Source: Rhodococcus pseudokoreensis (GTDB lineage: Bacteria > Actinomycetota > Actinomycetes > Mycobacteriales > Mycobacteriaceae). From it: a stretch of 64,000 nucleotides of DNA. Position 1 is the stretch's first letter, and every line of letters begins with the position of its first letter. Shown piece by piece: positions 51,341 to 60,550 of this stretch. The stretch is taken from the NCBI RefSeq assembly GCF_017068395.1, contig NZ_CP070619.1, forward strand, positions 7,750,001-7,814,000, in the 5' to 3' direction. A program made the translations under genes and the position numbers. Under the pieces are notes generated by a model. It worked only from the letters and a program-made list of their open reading frames with translations. It made no database searches and was not told the origin of the DNA.

Positions 51341-51577
51341 CTAGGAGCGCGGCGGGAAGAGCCGCCGCGCCCACCACACCACCACGGCGGCCGCGGCGGC
51401 GGTGAGAACGGCCGCCTGCAGCGCCTGGGTGACGACGAGGATCGTGACGAAGACCAGCAGCGCGACTGCCAGGGCCTCCAGCTTGTAGAGGGGCCACTCG
51501 GTGCCGGCCAGATCGACCGTCCGTGCGGGGGTGCTGCGGGGCACATCGCGGCGCACCCAAGCGTCGTGTGTCGTCAT
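51341..51577 (-). CDS. Small membrane protein
   Basis: 78 residues. A polar N-terminus ([20 protein letters not shown]) is followed by two closely spaced hydrophobic helices (about 33-51 and 52-69) and an arginine-rich end. The ATG at 51577 follows a plausible GAGGTGACCTGCG. It lies convergent to dnaE1 with an 18-base gap. Not recognised; could be Rhodococcus-specific. Confidence 0.65.
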   Translation of the reverse strand: MTTHDAWVRRDVPRSTPARTVDLAGTEWPLYKLEALAVALLVFVTILVVTQALQAAVLTAAAAAVVVWWARRLFPPRS

Positions 51578-51747
51578 CGCAGGTCACCTCACTGGAGTGG
51601 GTCGGGGGAGCGGACGTCCCCGCGTGCGATCAGGGTACTCGGAATCCGGAGTTCGGCGCAACGAACAATCGGATGTGGTCCTTCGCATGTGCGCTGGTTC
51701 GGTGGAATCGGTGGCGGGCCCTCGCGGATCAGGTGTTGACTGGACGC

Positions 51748-52182
51748 ATGCCACTCACAGGTGAATACGAACCCAGTCCGACCAAGTGGGCAGCGGATCA
51801 GGCCGAGTTGATGGAATCCACCGACGGTGCCGAGGGCACGACGTTGGGCGGCAAGCCCGTCGTCCTGCTGACCACCCGGGGAGCGAAATCCGGCAAGATC
51901 CGCAAGACGCCGCTGATGCGTGTCGAGCACGACGGGACGTACGCGGTCGTCGCGTCGCTCGGCGGCGCCCCGAAGAACCCGGTCTGGTACTACAACGTGA
52001 AGGCCGAACCGCACGTCGAACTCCGCGACGGCTCGGCGACCCACGACATGGTGGCCCGTGAGGTGACGGGCGACGAGAAGGCCACGTGGTGGGAGCGGGC
52101 CGTCGCCGCGTTCCCGGACTACGCCGAGTATCAGAAGAAGACCGATCGGCAGATCCCGGTGTTCGTGCTCGAACCCGCCTGA
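51748..52182 (+). CDS. Deazaflavin (F420)-dependent nitroreductase-family protein (Ddn-like)
   Basis: 144-residue split-barrel protein of the Ddn/F420 nitroreductase family, close to Rv1558. Signatures: [23 protein letters not shown] (F420 phosphate site), [23 protein letters not shown] and [23 protein letters not shown]. It likely reduces quinone-like or other substrates with F420H2. The start is ATG 51748; GTG 51733 is possible. Confidence 0.92.
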   Translation: MPLTGEYEPSPTKWAADQAELMESTDGAEGTTLGGKPVVLLTTRGAKSGKIRKTPLMRVEHDGTYAVVASLGGAPKNPVWYYNVKAEPHVELRDGSATHDMVAREVTGDEKATWWERAVAAFPDYAEYQKKTDRQIPVFVLEPA

Positions 52183-52235
52183 TTCTCGCACCGCCGCTGT
52201 CGTTCGCCGTTCGACCGTCCCCGACCGGAGGCCCG

Positions 52236-54011
52236 ATGAGAGCGAAAACCGTTGCCGATCAGCTGGTGCGTCAACTCCAGGATGCCGGCGTCCGGCGGAT
52301 CTACGGAATCGTGGGCGACAGCCTCAATCCCGTCGTCGACGCGGTCCGGCGGTCGGGCGGCGCGGAGAACGGCGGGATCGACTGGATCCACGTGCGGCAC
52401 GAGGAGGCCGCAGCCTTCGCCGCCGCCGCGGAGGCGCAGATCACCGGCACGCTGGCGGTCTGCGCCGGCTCGTGCGGGCCGGGAAATCTGCACCTGATTA
52501 ACGGTCTCTACGACGCGGACCGCTCGGGGGCACCGGTGCTCGCGATCGCGGCGCAGATTCCGAGCGAGCAGATCGGTCTCGGCTACTTCCAGGAGACGCA
52601 CCCGGACCGGCTTTTCGTCGAGTGCTCCCGGTACGCCGAGTTGATCGGAAGTCCCGCCCAGGCCCCGCGCGTCACGGCGTCCGCCATCGCGCACGCGACG
52701 GCGCTGTCCGGTGTCGCGGTGATCACCCTGCCGGGCGACATCGCGGACCGTCCCGCCGAGGGGCGGGCGCCGTCGGTGCCGCGCACCGGTGCGCCGGCGA
52801 TCGTGCCCGACCAGTCCGACGTGCAGGCACTCGCCGACGCGGTGAACGCGGCGGGGAAGGTCGCGATCTTCGCCGGCGAAGGGGTGCGCGCGGCACGCGA
52901 GGAGTTGCTCGGCCTGGCCGACGCGATCGGTGCGCCGATCGGGCACACCCTCCGCGGCAAGGAATGGATCCAGTACGACAACCCCTTCGACGTCGGGATG
53001 ACGGGGCTGCTGGGGTACGGGGCGGCGCACGACGGAATGCACGGCGCCGACCTCCTGCTGCTCGTCGGAACGGACTTCCCCTACAACCAGTTCCTGCCGG
53101 ACGGCGTCCGCACCGCGCAGATCGACTGGGCCGCACAGCGAATCGGCCGGAGAACGGACGTCGACCTGGCGGTGCACGGCGACGTGGGGAGCACGTTGCG
53201 TGCGCTCGCCCCGCTGATCCGGCGGAAGGACGACCGCCGCTTCCTCGACGACATGCTCGACAAGCACCGGACGCTGATGAACAAGGTGGTCGGCGCATAC
53301 ACGAAACCGGCCAAGCAGCGCGTCCCGATCCACCCCGAGTACGCGGCGTCGATCCTCGACGACCTGGCCGCCGAGGACGCGATCTTCACCACGGACACGG
53401 GAATGTCGAACGTGTGGACGGCGCGCTACCTGACGCCGAACGGCTCGCGGCGTTTCCTCTCCTCGGCCCTGCACGGATCGATGGCGAACGCCCTGCCGCA
53501 TGCGATCGGCGCCCAGGTGTGCGCGCCCGGCAGGCAGGTGGTGTCCGTGTCGGGCGACGGCGGGCTGTCGATGCTGCTGGGCGAACTGGTGACGGTCGCG
53601 ATGTACCGGCTCCCGGTCAAGATCGTGGTGTTCAACAACTCCACGCTCGGCATGGTCAAGCTGGAGATGCTGGTGGACGGGCTGCCTGATTTCGGGGTCG
53701 ACGTCGCGCCGGTCGACTATTCGGCGGTGGCCTCCGCGCTGGGCATCTTCGCCCGCCGGATCGAGAATCCGGCCGACATCGAATCGGGTCTGCGGCAGGC
53801 ATTCGATCACGACGGACCGGCCCTCGTCGATCTCGTCACCGACCCGTTGGCGCTGTCGCTGCCACCGACCATCACGGGTGGCCAGCTCACCGGTTTCGCA
53901 TTGGCGCTGTCGAAGATGGTGATGAACGGGGGTGTCGGCGAGGCCGTGAAAATGGCGAAGTCGAACGTCCGGAACGTGCCGCGACCGTCGCAGTTCGATC
54001 CGCGCGGCTGA
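52236..54011 (+). CDS. poxB: Thiamine-diphosphate enzyme, pyruvate dehydrogenase (quinone) type
   Basis: 591 residues with the three ThDP-enzyme domains. The N-terminal Pyr domain has GIVGDSLNPVVDAV and the catalytic glutamate in HVRHEEAAAFAAAAEAQ. A central FAD-type domain follows. The PP domain has SGDGGLSMLLGELVT (about 438-452) and NNSTLGMVKLEM. PoxB decarboxylates pyruvate to acetate, passing electrons to quinone. The C-terminal end lacks an obvious long lipid-binding helix, so membrane binding is uncertain. The start is ATG 52236 with GGAGG 5 bases upstream. Confidence 0.9.
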   Translation: MRAKTVADQLVRQLQDAGVRRIYGIVGDSLNPVVDAVRRSGGAENGGIDWIHVRHEEAAAFAAAAEAQITGTLAVCAGSCGPGNLHLINGLYDADRSGAPVLAIAAQIPSEQIGLGYFQETHPDRLFVECSRYAELIGSPAQAPRVTASAIAHATALSGVAVITLPGDIADRPAEGRAPSVPRTGAPAIVPDQSDVQALADAVNAAGKVAIFAGEGVRAAREELLGLADAIGAPIGHTLRGKEWIQYDNPFDVGMTGLLGYGAAHDGMHGADLLLLVGTDFPYNQFLPDGVRTAQIDWAAQRIGRRTDVDLAVHGDVGSTLRALAPLIRRKDDRRFLDDMLDKHRTLMNKVVGAYTKPAKQRVPIHPEYAASILDDLAAEDAIFTTDTGMSNVWTARYLTPNGSRRFLSSALHGSMANALPHAIGAQVCAPGRQVVSVSGDGGLSMLLGELVTVAMYRLPVKIVVFNNSTLGMVKLEMLVDGLPDFGVDVAPVDYSAVASALGIFARRIENPADIESGLRQAFDHDGPALVDLVTDPLALSLPPTITGGQLTGFALALSKMVMNGGVGEAVKMAKSNVRNVPRPSQFDPRG

Positions 54012-54027
54012 ACCCGACTGGTATCCC

Positions 54028-55407
54028 ATGGCCGGAGAGTGGGAACATATCCGGGTGTCCACATCGCCCGATACCGCAGCCCAGAACATCACCTCGCCCC
54101 TGACAGTGGGCGACATCGACGCGGCCATCGAGCGAATTTCCCACGTGATCGACGCCACCCCACTGCAGTGGAGCGAACGCCTGTCGTCCCTGACCGGCGC
54201 GAACGTCTACCTCAAGCGTGAAGACCTGCAGGTCGTCCGCTCCTACAAACTTCGCGGTGCCTACAACCTCATGGCACAGCTCGATGCCGCCGAGCGTGCC
54301 GCCGGCGTCGTGACGGCCAGCGCCGGCAACCATGCGCAGGGCGTCGCGTTCGCCTGCCGGACAATGGAAATCACCGGCCGCATCTACGTCCCGTCGAACA
54401 CCCCCAAGCAGAAGCGTGATCGTATCCGCGCGCACGGCGGCGAGTTCGTCGAGCTGATCCTGACGGGGGAGACGTACGACGCCGCCGCCGCTGCGGCCGC
54501 CGACGATGTGCGGCGGACGGGCGCGACGATGGTTGCACCGTTCGACGACGCCCGGACCGCGGCCGGTCAGGGCACCATCGCCGCCGAGATCCTCGCGCAG
54601 CTCGGCAGCGCCCCCGATTCCGTCCTGGTTCCGGTCGGCGGCGGCGGGTGCATCGCCGGCATCGCGACCTATCTGCACGCGCACGCACCCCGCGCGGCCA
54701 TCGTCGGGGTGGAGCCGACGGGGGCGGCGTCGATGACGGCGGCCCTGGTGGCCGGTGGTCCCGTGACGCTGACGGAGATCGACCCGTTCGTCGACGGCGC
54801 GTCGGTGAAGCGGGTCGGCGACCTGCCCTACGCCGTGGTGTCCGCCCTGGGTGCCGAGGTGGTGACGCACACGTCGCTGGGCCAGGCGGATCGGTCGTCC
54901 ACGATCCGGCTCGATCCGGAGACGTTCGTGATGACCAACCTCGACGAGGGTGCGCTGTGCACCGCGATGCTCGAGCTGTATCAGAACGAGGGCATCATCG
55001 CCGAGCCGGCGGGCGCGCTGTCGGTGGCGGCACTCGGGAACATCACGTTCGAGCCGGGTTCCACGGTGGTGTGCCTGATCTCGGGCGGCAACAACGACGT
55101 CTCGCGGTACGGCGAGATCCTGGAACGCTCGCTGGTCAATCTCGGTCTCAAGCACTACTTCCTCGTCGACTTCCCGCAGGAGCCGGGCGCCCTGCGCCGC
55201 TTCCTGGACGAGGTGCTCGGCCCCGAGGACGACATCACGCTGTTCGAGTACGTGAAGCGGAACAACCGGGAGACCGGCGCCGCTCTGGTGGGTATCGAGC
55301 TCGGTAAGGCGGAGGGGCTCGGCGAGTTGCTCGAGCGGATGGAGCAGTCCCGGATGCAGGTGGAACGCCTGGAGCCGGGAAGCCCGGCGTACCGCTACCT
55401 CACCTGA
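54028..55407 (+). CDS. ilvA: Threonine dehydratase (biosynthetic, short type)
   Basis: PLP enzyme converting threonine to 2-oxobutyrate for isoleucine. The Schiff-base lysine is in VVRSYKLRGAYNLMAQL, the PLP phosphate loop in VPVGGGGCIAGI, and ASAGNHAQGVAFAC and NEGIIAEPAGALS are typical. A single C-terminal ACT-like half (LVDFPQEPGALRRFL, KRNNRETGAALVGIEL) makes it 459 residues from ATG 54028, or 450 from GTG 54055. Neither start has a good ribosome site. Between the last two PLP-domain motifs it carries AVVSALGAEVVTHTSLGQADRSST, longer than in M. tuberculosis IlvA. Converges with tetR, 4 bases apart. Confidence 0.93.
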   Translation: MAGEWEHIRVSTSPDTAAQNITSPLTVGDIDAAIERISHVIDATPLQWSERLSSLTGANVYLKREDLQVVRSYKLRGAYNLMAQLDAAERAAGVVTASAGNHAQGVAFACRTMEITGRIYVPSNTPKQKRDRIRAHGGEFVELILTGETYDAAAAAAADDVRRTGATMVAPFDDARTAAGQGTIAAEILAQLGSAPDSVLVPVGGGGCIAGIATYLHAHAPRAAIVGVEPTGAASMTAALVAGGPVTLTEIDPFVDGASVKRVGDLPYAVVSALGAEVVTHTSLGQADRSSTIRLDPETFVMTNLDEGALCTAMLELYQNEGIIAEPAGALSVAALGNITFEPGSTVVCLISGGNNDVSRYGEILERSLVNLGLKHYFLVDFPQEPGALRRFLDEVLGPEDDITLFEYVKRNNRETGAALVGIELGKAEGLGELLERMEQSRMQVERLEPGSPAYRYLT

Positions 55408-55411
55408 GTCG

Positions 55412-55936
55412 CTATTTCTGCAGCAGCCGCGCGACGACCTTCTTGTACAGCTCGGGCTCGGGCATGGGAAGCCTGAGCAGCGCGGCCAGGTAGATGCCGT
55501 CGCCGACGAGGCGCACGATCTCGGCCTGCACGGGATCGTCGATCTCGTCCTGCAGACCCTCGTCCCAGCTGCGCATGACGTCGGTGACGGCCTTCTGGAT
55601 CTCGTCGTGCTGACCGTCGACGCTCCGTAGGGCGGCGATGGTCGAGCGGTAGAGGGCGAGTTCCTCGGTGGTGCTCGCGTCGGGGACCTGCAGATACCAC
55701 TCGGACATCGAGGTGCCGCCGGACACGGCGTCGGCGAGCTGGGCGTCGGCCCGCTCGCCGAGCCGGCGCACCATGGCGGCGAGGAGCGCTTCCTTGCTGG
55801 GGAAGTGATAGAGCAATCCGCCCTTGGACACCCCGGCCTCCGCCGCGACGGCTTCGAGGGTCACCTGGGCTATCCCCACGTCGAGCAGCAGCTTCTCGAG
55901 GGCGTCGAGTATTCGATCGCGCGTACCGGCAGCCAT
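55412..55936 (-). CDS. TetR-family repressor of the adjacent MFS pump
   Basis: 174 residues. The N-terminal HTH (RDRILDALEKLLLDVGIAQVTLEAVAAEAGVSKGGLLYHFPSKEALLAAM) is standard TetR; the C-terminal ligand domain is short. Divergent from the MFS gene across 123 bases that hold two near-identical palindromes. A minus-strand -35 TTACCG and -10 TAAAGT flank the proximal palindrome exactly, predicting autorepression. The inducer is unknown. Confidence 0.92.
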   Translation of the reverse strand: MAAGTRDRILDALEKLLLDVGIAQVTLEAVAAEAGVSKGGLLYHFPSKEALLAAMVRRLGERADAQLADAVSGGTSMSEWYLQVPDASTTEELALYRSTIAALRSVDGQHDEIQKAVTDVMRSWDEGLQDEIDDPVQAEIVRLVGDGIYLAALLRLPMPEPELYKKVVARLLQK

Positions 55937-55966
55937 GGAGAGCGACTGTACCCGGGAAATAACTTT

Positions 55967-56017
55967 ACCGTCCGGACGGTTAACGGTAAGGTTACGAAAC
56001 TGTACCGGCCGGACGGT
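55967..56017. promoter_or_regulatory. Twin TetR operators in the divergent promoter
   Basis: ACCGTCCGGACGGT (55967-55980) is a perfect 14-bp palindrome; ACCGGCCGGACGGT (56004-56017) is a one-mismatch copy. Their centres are 37 bp apart. The first lies in the spacer of the predicted tetR promoter; the second is 43 bases before the MFS start. Confidence 0.85.
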
Positions 56018-56059
56018 TCATCACGGTGCCGGCCCCAATCGAAAGTCGCAGGAAGATAA

Positions 56060-57625
56060 ATGTCTGTCTCCACGGATCGCGGGATCAACGACGCCTACGG
56101 CGCACCAGGTCAGTCCTCCGCATCACGCCGAGACTGGCTCGGATTGGTCGTCCTGGCCTTCGCCGTCCTCCTGATCGCCGTCGACGGCACGGTGCTCGAC
56201 CTCGCACTGCCGTTCATCAGCGCCGACCTCGAGCCCAGCAGCACGCAGCTGCTGTGGATCATCGACGTCTACTCCTTCGTCCTCGCCGGACTGCTCATCA
56301 CCATGGGCACACTCGGCGACCGGATCGGACGGCGCCGTCTGCTGCTGATCGGCGCCGCCGGATTCGGTATCGCGTCGCTGATCGCGGCATGGGCGCCGAC
56401 ACCCGAGATGCTCATCGCGGCCCGTGTGCTGCAGGGAATCTCGGGTGCCACGCTGATGCCCGCGACCCTCGGCCTGATCCGCACGATCTTCGTCGACCCG
56501 CGCCAGCGCACCCTCGCCATCGGCGTGTGGGGCGCGATGGCCGGCGGCGGCACCGCGGCGGGCCCGCTGATCGGCGGCTGGCTGCTCGAGCACTTCTGGT
56601 GGGGCTCGGTGTTCCTGATCAACCTCCCCGTGATGCTGGTGCTGATCGCCGTGGGACCGCTCGTGATCCCCGAATCCAAGGATCCCGCGCCGGGACGGTT
56701 CGACCTGCTCAGCGCGGCACTGTCGATGACGACGATGCTGCCGCTGGTGTACGCGGTCAAGGAAACCGTGGTGCACGGCCTCGACCCGGTGCTCCTCGGC
56801 GTCGGTCTCGTCGGCGTCCTGTCGGGTGTGGTGTTCGTCCGCAGGCAGAAGTCGATGAAGGACCCGATGATCGACATCGGCCTGTTCGCGAAGCCCGCGT
56901 TCTCGACCGCCGTCCTCACCAACCTGCTGTCCATCTTCGCGCTCGCCGGCGTCCTGTTCTTCGGCTCGCAGTACCTGCAGTTGGTGCTGGGCAACAGCGC
57001 GTTCGAATCGGGTGTGCTGATGCTGCCCGGCATGCTGATGAGCGCGGTCACCGCGCTCGCGGCGGCCTGGATGGTGCGCCGGTGGGCCACCTCGCACGTG
57101 CTCGGCAGCGGCCTCGCCGTCGCAGGTGTGGGTGCGGCACTGATGCTCACGCTCGGTGTCGACGGTGCCCCGACGATGTTCGTCGTCGGCTTCGGTCTCG
57201 CCGGAGCCGGTGTCGGCATCGCGCTGACGCTGACGTCCGACCTCGTGGTGAGCGCCGTCGAGCCCGAACGGGCCGGCGCCGCCTCCGCGGTGTCCGAGAC
57301 CGCGTACGAACTCGGCATCGCACTCGGTGTGGCCGTGCTCGGCAGCGTCGTCATGGCGATCTTCCGCAGCGGCCTCGACACGTCGATGCTGCCGCAGGAG
57401 CAGATCGAGCCCGCGCAGGGCACGCTCGGTGCCGCGGTCGCGGAGGCACAGCATCTCCCCGAGACGGCGCGGGCGGTGTTCCTGGAGTCCGCGCAGTCGG
57501 CATTCGTCGACGGCATGCACGTCGCCGCGGGCGCGACCGCCGTGATCCTGTTCGCGACCGCGATCCTCGTCCTGCGGATGCTGCGCGACCGTCAGGGCGA
57601 GCTGTCGAGCACCACGAACGAGTGA
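56060..57625 (+). CDS. MFS drug efflux transporter (EmrB/QacA, 14-helix type)
   Basis: 521-residue polytopic membrane protein. Motif A is GDRIGRRRLLLIG; LDLALPFISADLEPSSTQL is the helix-1 D motif of DHA2 transporters; GISGATLMPATLGLIR and GPLIGGWLLEHFWWGSVFLIN are further family stretches. About 14 helices. The substrate is probably a cationic or amphipathic toxic compound, not deducible further. The start is ATG 56060 after AGGAAG. Its last 34 bases overlap the 3' end of the convergent treZ. Confidence 0.92.
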   Translation: MSVSTDRGINDAYGAPGQSSASRRDWLGLVVLAFAVLLIAVDGTVLDLALPFISADLEPSSTQLLWIIDVYSFVLAGLLITMGTLGDRIGRRRLLLIGAAGFGIASLIAAWAPTPEMLIAARVLQGISGATLMPATLGLIRTIFVDPRQRTLAIGVWGAMAGGGTAAGPLIGGWLLEHFWWGSVFLINLPVMLVLIAVGPLVIPESKDPAPGRFDLLSAALSMTTMLPLVYAVKETVVHGLDPVLLGVGLVGVLSGVVFVRRQKSMKDPMIDIGLFAKPAFSTAVLTNLLSIFALAGVLFFGSQYLQLVLGNSAFESGVLMLPGMLMSAVTALAAAWMVRRWATSHVLGSGLAVAGVGAALMLTLGVDGAPTMFVVGFGLAGAGVGIALTLTSDLVVSAVEPERAGAASAVSETAYELGIALGVAVLGSVVMAIFRSGLDTSMLPQEQIEPAQGTLGAAVAEAQHLPETARAVFLESAQSAFVDGMHVAAGATAVILFATAILVLRMLRDRQGELSSTTNE

Positions 57626-59325
57626 CCCGGTAGCTCCGTCGCCGACGCGGTCTGGTCCTGCGTCGGCGGCTCCCACCACAACACGGGGGAGCCGCCGACC
57701 GGGACGGTCACCGGTTCGGCGCCCAGGTTGCAGGCGAGGCGAAGTGCGCCGCGGTGCACCACGATCCACTGCTGCGCCTCGTCGTAGTCGACGGACAGGT
57801 TCTCGAGCCACGGATCCGTCAGCTCGGCGCGCTCCCGGCGCAGCCGCAGCAGCGAGCGATAGCAGTCCAGCAGCCGGGCGTGCGGCTGCCGGGCCGGTTC
57901 GTCCCAGTCGAGCTTGGACCGCTCGAACGTCTCCGGGTCCTGCGGGTCCGGAACGTCGTCCGTGCTCCAGCCGTGCTCCGCGAACTCGGCCTTGCGTCCC
58001 TCCGCCGTCGCCCGCGCGAGCTCCGGCTCCGGGTGCGAGGTGAAGAACTGGAACGGGGTGCTCGCCCCCCACTCCTCGCCCATGAACAGCATCGGCGTGA
58101 ACGGCGAGCAGAGCACGAGCGCCGCCTTCACGGCGAGCTGCCCGGAATCGAGATATGTGCCGGGGCGGTCGCCGATCGCCCGGTTGCCGATCTGATCGTG
58201 CGTGCACGTGTACGTGACCAGCGAACTGGCCGGGATCCGCCGCGTGTCCAGCGGCCTGCCGTGCGTGCGACCCCGGAACGTCGAGAACGTGCCCGCATGG
58301 AACCACCCCTGGCGCAGCGTGTCCGCGAGGCAGGCCATCGAACCGAAATCTCCGTAATAGCCCTGCCTCTCGCCCGAGACCGCCGCGTGGATGGCGTGAT
58401 GCACGTCGTCGTCCCACTGGGCGTCGAGGCCGCAGCCGCCTGCCGACCGTGACGTGATCAGGCGCGGATCGTTGAGGTCGCTCTCGGCGATGAGCGTCAG
58501 CGGCCGCCTCAGGTGCGCGGACAGCCGGCGGGTCTCGACGGCCAGATCCTCGAGAAGGTGGGTGGCGGTGTGGTCGACGAGCGCGTGGACGGCGTCGAGT
58601 CGGAGCGCGTCGATGTGGAACTCGCGGAACCACCGCAGCGCGTTGCCGATGATGTAGCGGCGCACCTCGCCGCTGTCCGGTCCGTCCAGGTTGATGCTGC
58701 GGCCCCAGGTGTTGGCGCCCTGCGCCAGGTACGGGCCGTACCGGTCGAGGTAGTTCCCGGACGGTCCGAGGTGGTTGTAGACGGCGTCGAGGACCACACC
58801 GAGACCGCGTGCGTGACACGCGTCGACGAGGGCCTGCAGTCCGTCCGGTCCGCCGTAGCCCTCGTGCACCGTGTACCAGAGGACGCCGTCGTATCCCCAG
58901 TTGTGGGTTCCGTTGAACCCGTTGACGGGCATCAGTTCCACGAAGTCGACGCCGAGTCCGACGAGATGGTCGAGCCGGTCGATTGCGGCGGCGAACGTGC
59001 CCTCCGGAGTGAACGTGCCGACGTGCAATTCGTAGACGACCGAGCCGGCGAGCTGCCGCCCGGTCCACTGCGAGTCGGTCCAGAGGCTCTCGTCGAGCGT
59101 GTGGAGCTGGGACGCGCTGTGCACTCCGTCGGGCTGGCGCGGCGACCGGGGATCGGGGAGCGGGGTATCGCTGTCGTCGAGGACGAACGCGTACCGGGAG
59201 TCCGGCGACGCGTCGACGTCGGCCCGCCACCACCCGTCCGGTGACGGGGTCATCTCGTGGCGCCTGCCGTCCACCTCCACGGAAACCGATGTCGGGATCG
59301 GGGCCCATACCTCGAATGTGTGCAC
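57592..59325 (-). CDS. treZ: Malto-oligosyltrehalose trehalohydrolase
   Basis: Releases trehalose from malto-oligosyltrehalose (GH13). 577 residues. Order: N-terminal CBM48-like domain (FEVWAPIPTSVSVEVDG), barrel with DAVYNHLGPSGNY, nucleophile RLDAVHAL (about residue 240), acid IAESDLND, THDQIGNRAIGDR, and C-terminal beta domain. The start is GTG 59325, giving the canonical VHTFEVWAP N-terminus; longer in-frame starts are shadow. No ribosome site, so it may be leaderless. It is separated from treY by four unrelated genes. Confidence 0.95.
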   Translation of the reverse strand: MHTFEVWAPIPTSVSVEVDGRRHEMTPSPDGWWRADVDASPDSRYAFVLDDSDTPLPDPRSPRQPDGVHSASQLHTLDESLWTDSQWTGRQLAGSVVYELHVGTFTPEGTFAAAIDRLDHLVGLGVDFVELMPVNGFNGTHNWGYDGVLWYTVHEGYGGPDGLQALVDACHARGLGVVLDAVYNHLGPSGNYLDRYGPYLAQGANTWGRSINLDGPDSGEVRRYIIGNALRWFREFHIDALRLDAVHALVDHTATHLLEDLAVETRRLSAHLRRPLTLIAESDLNDPRLITSRSAGGCGLDAQWDDDVHHAIHAAVSGERQGYYGDFGSMACLADTLRQGWFHAGTFSTFRGRTHGRPLDTRRIPASSLVTYTCTHDQIGNRAIGDRPGTYLDSGQLAVKAALVLCSPFTPMLFMGEEWGASTPFQFFTSHPEPELARATAEGRKAEFAEHGWSTDDVPDPQDPETFERSKLDWDEPARQPHARLLDCYRSLLRLRRERAELTDPWLENLSVDYDEAQQWIVVHRGALRLACNLGAEPVTVPVGGSPVLWWEPPTQDQTASATELPGHSFVVLDSSP

Positions 59326-59365
59326 CCGATCAGCATGCCCCGACCGGGCGGGCCGCGCAGGACAG

Positions 59366-59515
59366 TCAGCTCTCGGGCGCGGAGGAGTCCTCGACCTCCT
59401 CGATGATCTCGGCGCCCAGGACCGACAGCCGGTGTTCCTCGGCATCCTGCACCGTGCCGAAGTCCTGCTCCTCGAGCACGTTACGGTCCTTGTCGAGGTA
59501 TCGATACGTAGCCAT
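59366..59515 (-). CDS. Small acidic protein of unknown function
   Basis: 49 residues: MATYRYLDKDRNVLEEQDFG, then a predicted helix TVQDAEEHRLSVLGAEIIEE, and an acidic serine-rich end. ATG 59515 follows TGGGGGC. Codon positions show the strong third-base G/C bias of real genes here. Ends 40 bases upstream of treZ, same strand, so it may be cotranscribed with treZ. Not recognised. Confidence 0.6.
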   Translation of the reverse strand: MATYRYLDKDRNVLEEQDFGTVQDAEEHRLSVLGAEIIEEVEDSSAPES

Positions 59516-59624
59516 GCCCCCACGATGGCACACGGCGGCGGAGATGGCGGCGAGTCGGCCCTTTCGCCCCGCATCCGGAAGTAGCAAGCTGAGAGTACGG
59601 ACTCGAACGTCGCGAGGAGCAGTC

Positions 59625-59813
59625 ATGCACGTAGCAGTGGGAGACCGGTTGCACGTTCAAGGCCGGGTGGTCGGGGTGCACGAGACGACCGCCGAGGTCG
59701 TGGAGGTACACGGCGAGAACGGCGAACCGCCCTATCTCGTCCGATACGACGACGGCCACGAGGCCCTCGTGTTTCCCGGATCCGATGCCTGGGTGGAACA
59801 CCCGAAGTCGTAG
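59625..59813 (+). CDS. DUF1918 protein
   Basis: 62-residue SH3-like beta barrel family: MHVAVGDRLHVQGRVVG, then EVVEVHGENGEPPYLVRYDD, GHEALVFPGSDAWVEH. Common as single-domain proteins in actinobacteria; function unknown. The start is ATG 59625 with GAGGAG 7 bases upstream. Divergent from the small 59366-59515 gene. Confidence 0.93.
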   Translation: MHVAVGDRLHVQGRVVGVHETTAEVVEVHGENGEPPYLVRYDDGHEALVFPGSDAWVEHPKS

Positions 59814-59868
59814 ACATCGGACGTTTCGCCTGGTCCAGGTGCGGCGGATCGCCGTGCCGCATTGGTTG

Positions 59869-59899
59869 CACGATCGATGAAACGAATGCGTCTATCGTG
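59869..59899. promoter_or_regulatory. Probable operator of the TetR gene at 59905
   Basis: CACGATCGATG (59869-59879) and CGTCTATCGTG (59889-59899) form an 11-bp inverted repeat with two mismatches and a 9-base spacer. The right arm contains -10-like TATCGT (59893-59898), 6 bases before the GTG start. Such overlap predicts autorepression of a leaderless transcript. Confidence 0.6.
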
Positions 59900-59904
59900 A
59901 GACC

Positions 59905-60534
59905 GTGCCCGATTCCGCCAAGAGGCCCTACTCATCGCCGCTGCGTGCGGAATCGGCGCGCCGGACCCGCCTCCTCGTCCGGGATGCCGCGGCCCGGTTG
60001 TTCGCCGAACGCGGATACGTCAGCACCACGGTGCGGAACGTGGCCGAGTCAGCCGGAGTGTCCACTCGCACGGTCTTCACCGTGTTCCCGGGCGGCAAGG
60101 CGGAACTGTTCCACGAGGCACTGCACGCGGCGATCCAGGGCGACACCGACGCCGCTCCTGCCGCCCGCACACCCCGGGACGGCGACCCGGTGGAGCGGAT
60201 CCTCGAACAGATGGTGGAGTACAGCACCGACGTCCTGGAGCGGGCCGGAACCCTGATGGCGACGTCGATCGAATCCTCGGGAGCGGACGAGGACATGCGG
60301 CGGTTCGCCGACGAGGGCGCGCGGGCGTCCGCCGAGAATGCGATGACCCTCGCCGAGGGACTCGCCGCGCACGAACTGCTGCGCCCCGAGATCTCCGTCC
60401 AGCGGGCAGCCGACGTGCTGTTCACCGTCGTGTCGCCGCAGGTGTATTCGATGCTGCGCCTGCAGTGCGGGTGGGACGTCGACGACTACCGGAACTGGGT
60501 GAAGGCGACGATCCGGGCCAGCCTGCTCCACTGA
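59905..60534 (+). CDS. TetR-family transcriptional regulator
   Basis: 209 residues. A basic N-terminal arm is followed by the HTH: RDAAARLFAERGYVSTTVRNVAESAGVSTRTVFTVFPGGKAELFHEAL. The C-terminal domain is alpha-helical with DDYRNWVKATIRASLL. The start is GTG 59905 with no ribosome site. It converges with the quinone oxidoreductase, 16 bases apart; the target and ligand are not evident. Confidence 0.92.
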   Translation: MPDSAKRPYSSPLRAESARRTRLLVRDAAARLFAERGYVSTTVRNVAESAGVSTRTVFTVFPGGKAELFHEALHAAIQGDTDAAPAARTPRDGDPVERILEQMVEYSTDVLERAGTLMATSIESSGADEDMRRFADEGARASAENAMTLAEGLAAHELLRPEISVQRAADVLFTVVSPQVYSMLRLQCGWDVDDYRNWVKATIRASLLH

Positions 60535-60550
60535 GCGCCGACAACCCCGC

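Noticed and set aside
56123..59308. Open frame of 1061 codons spanning the MFS gene and treZ on the minus strand
   Set aside because: It is a shadow of the real MFS gene (opposite strand) and of treZ (other frame, same strand); product is arginine/histidine-rich without any fold.
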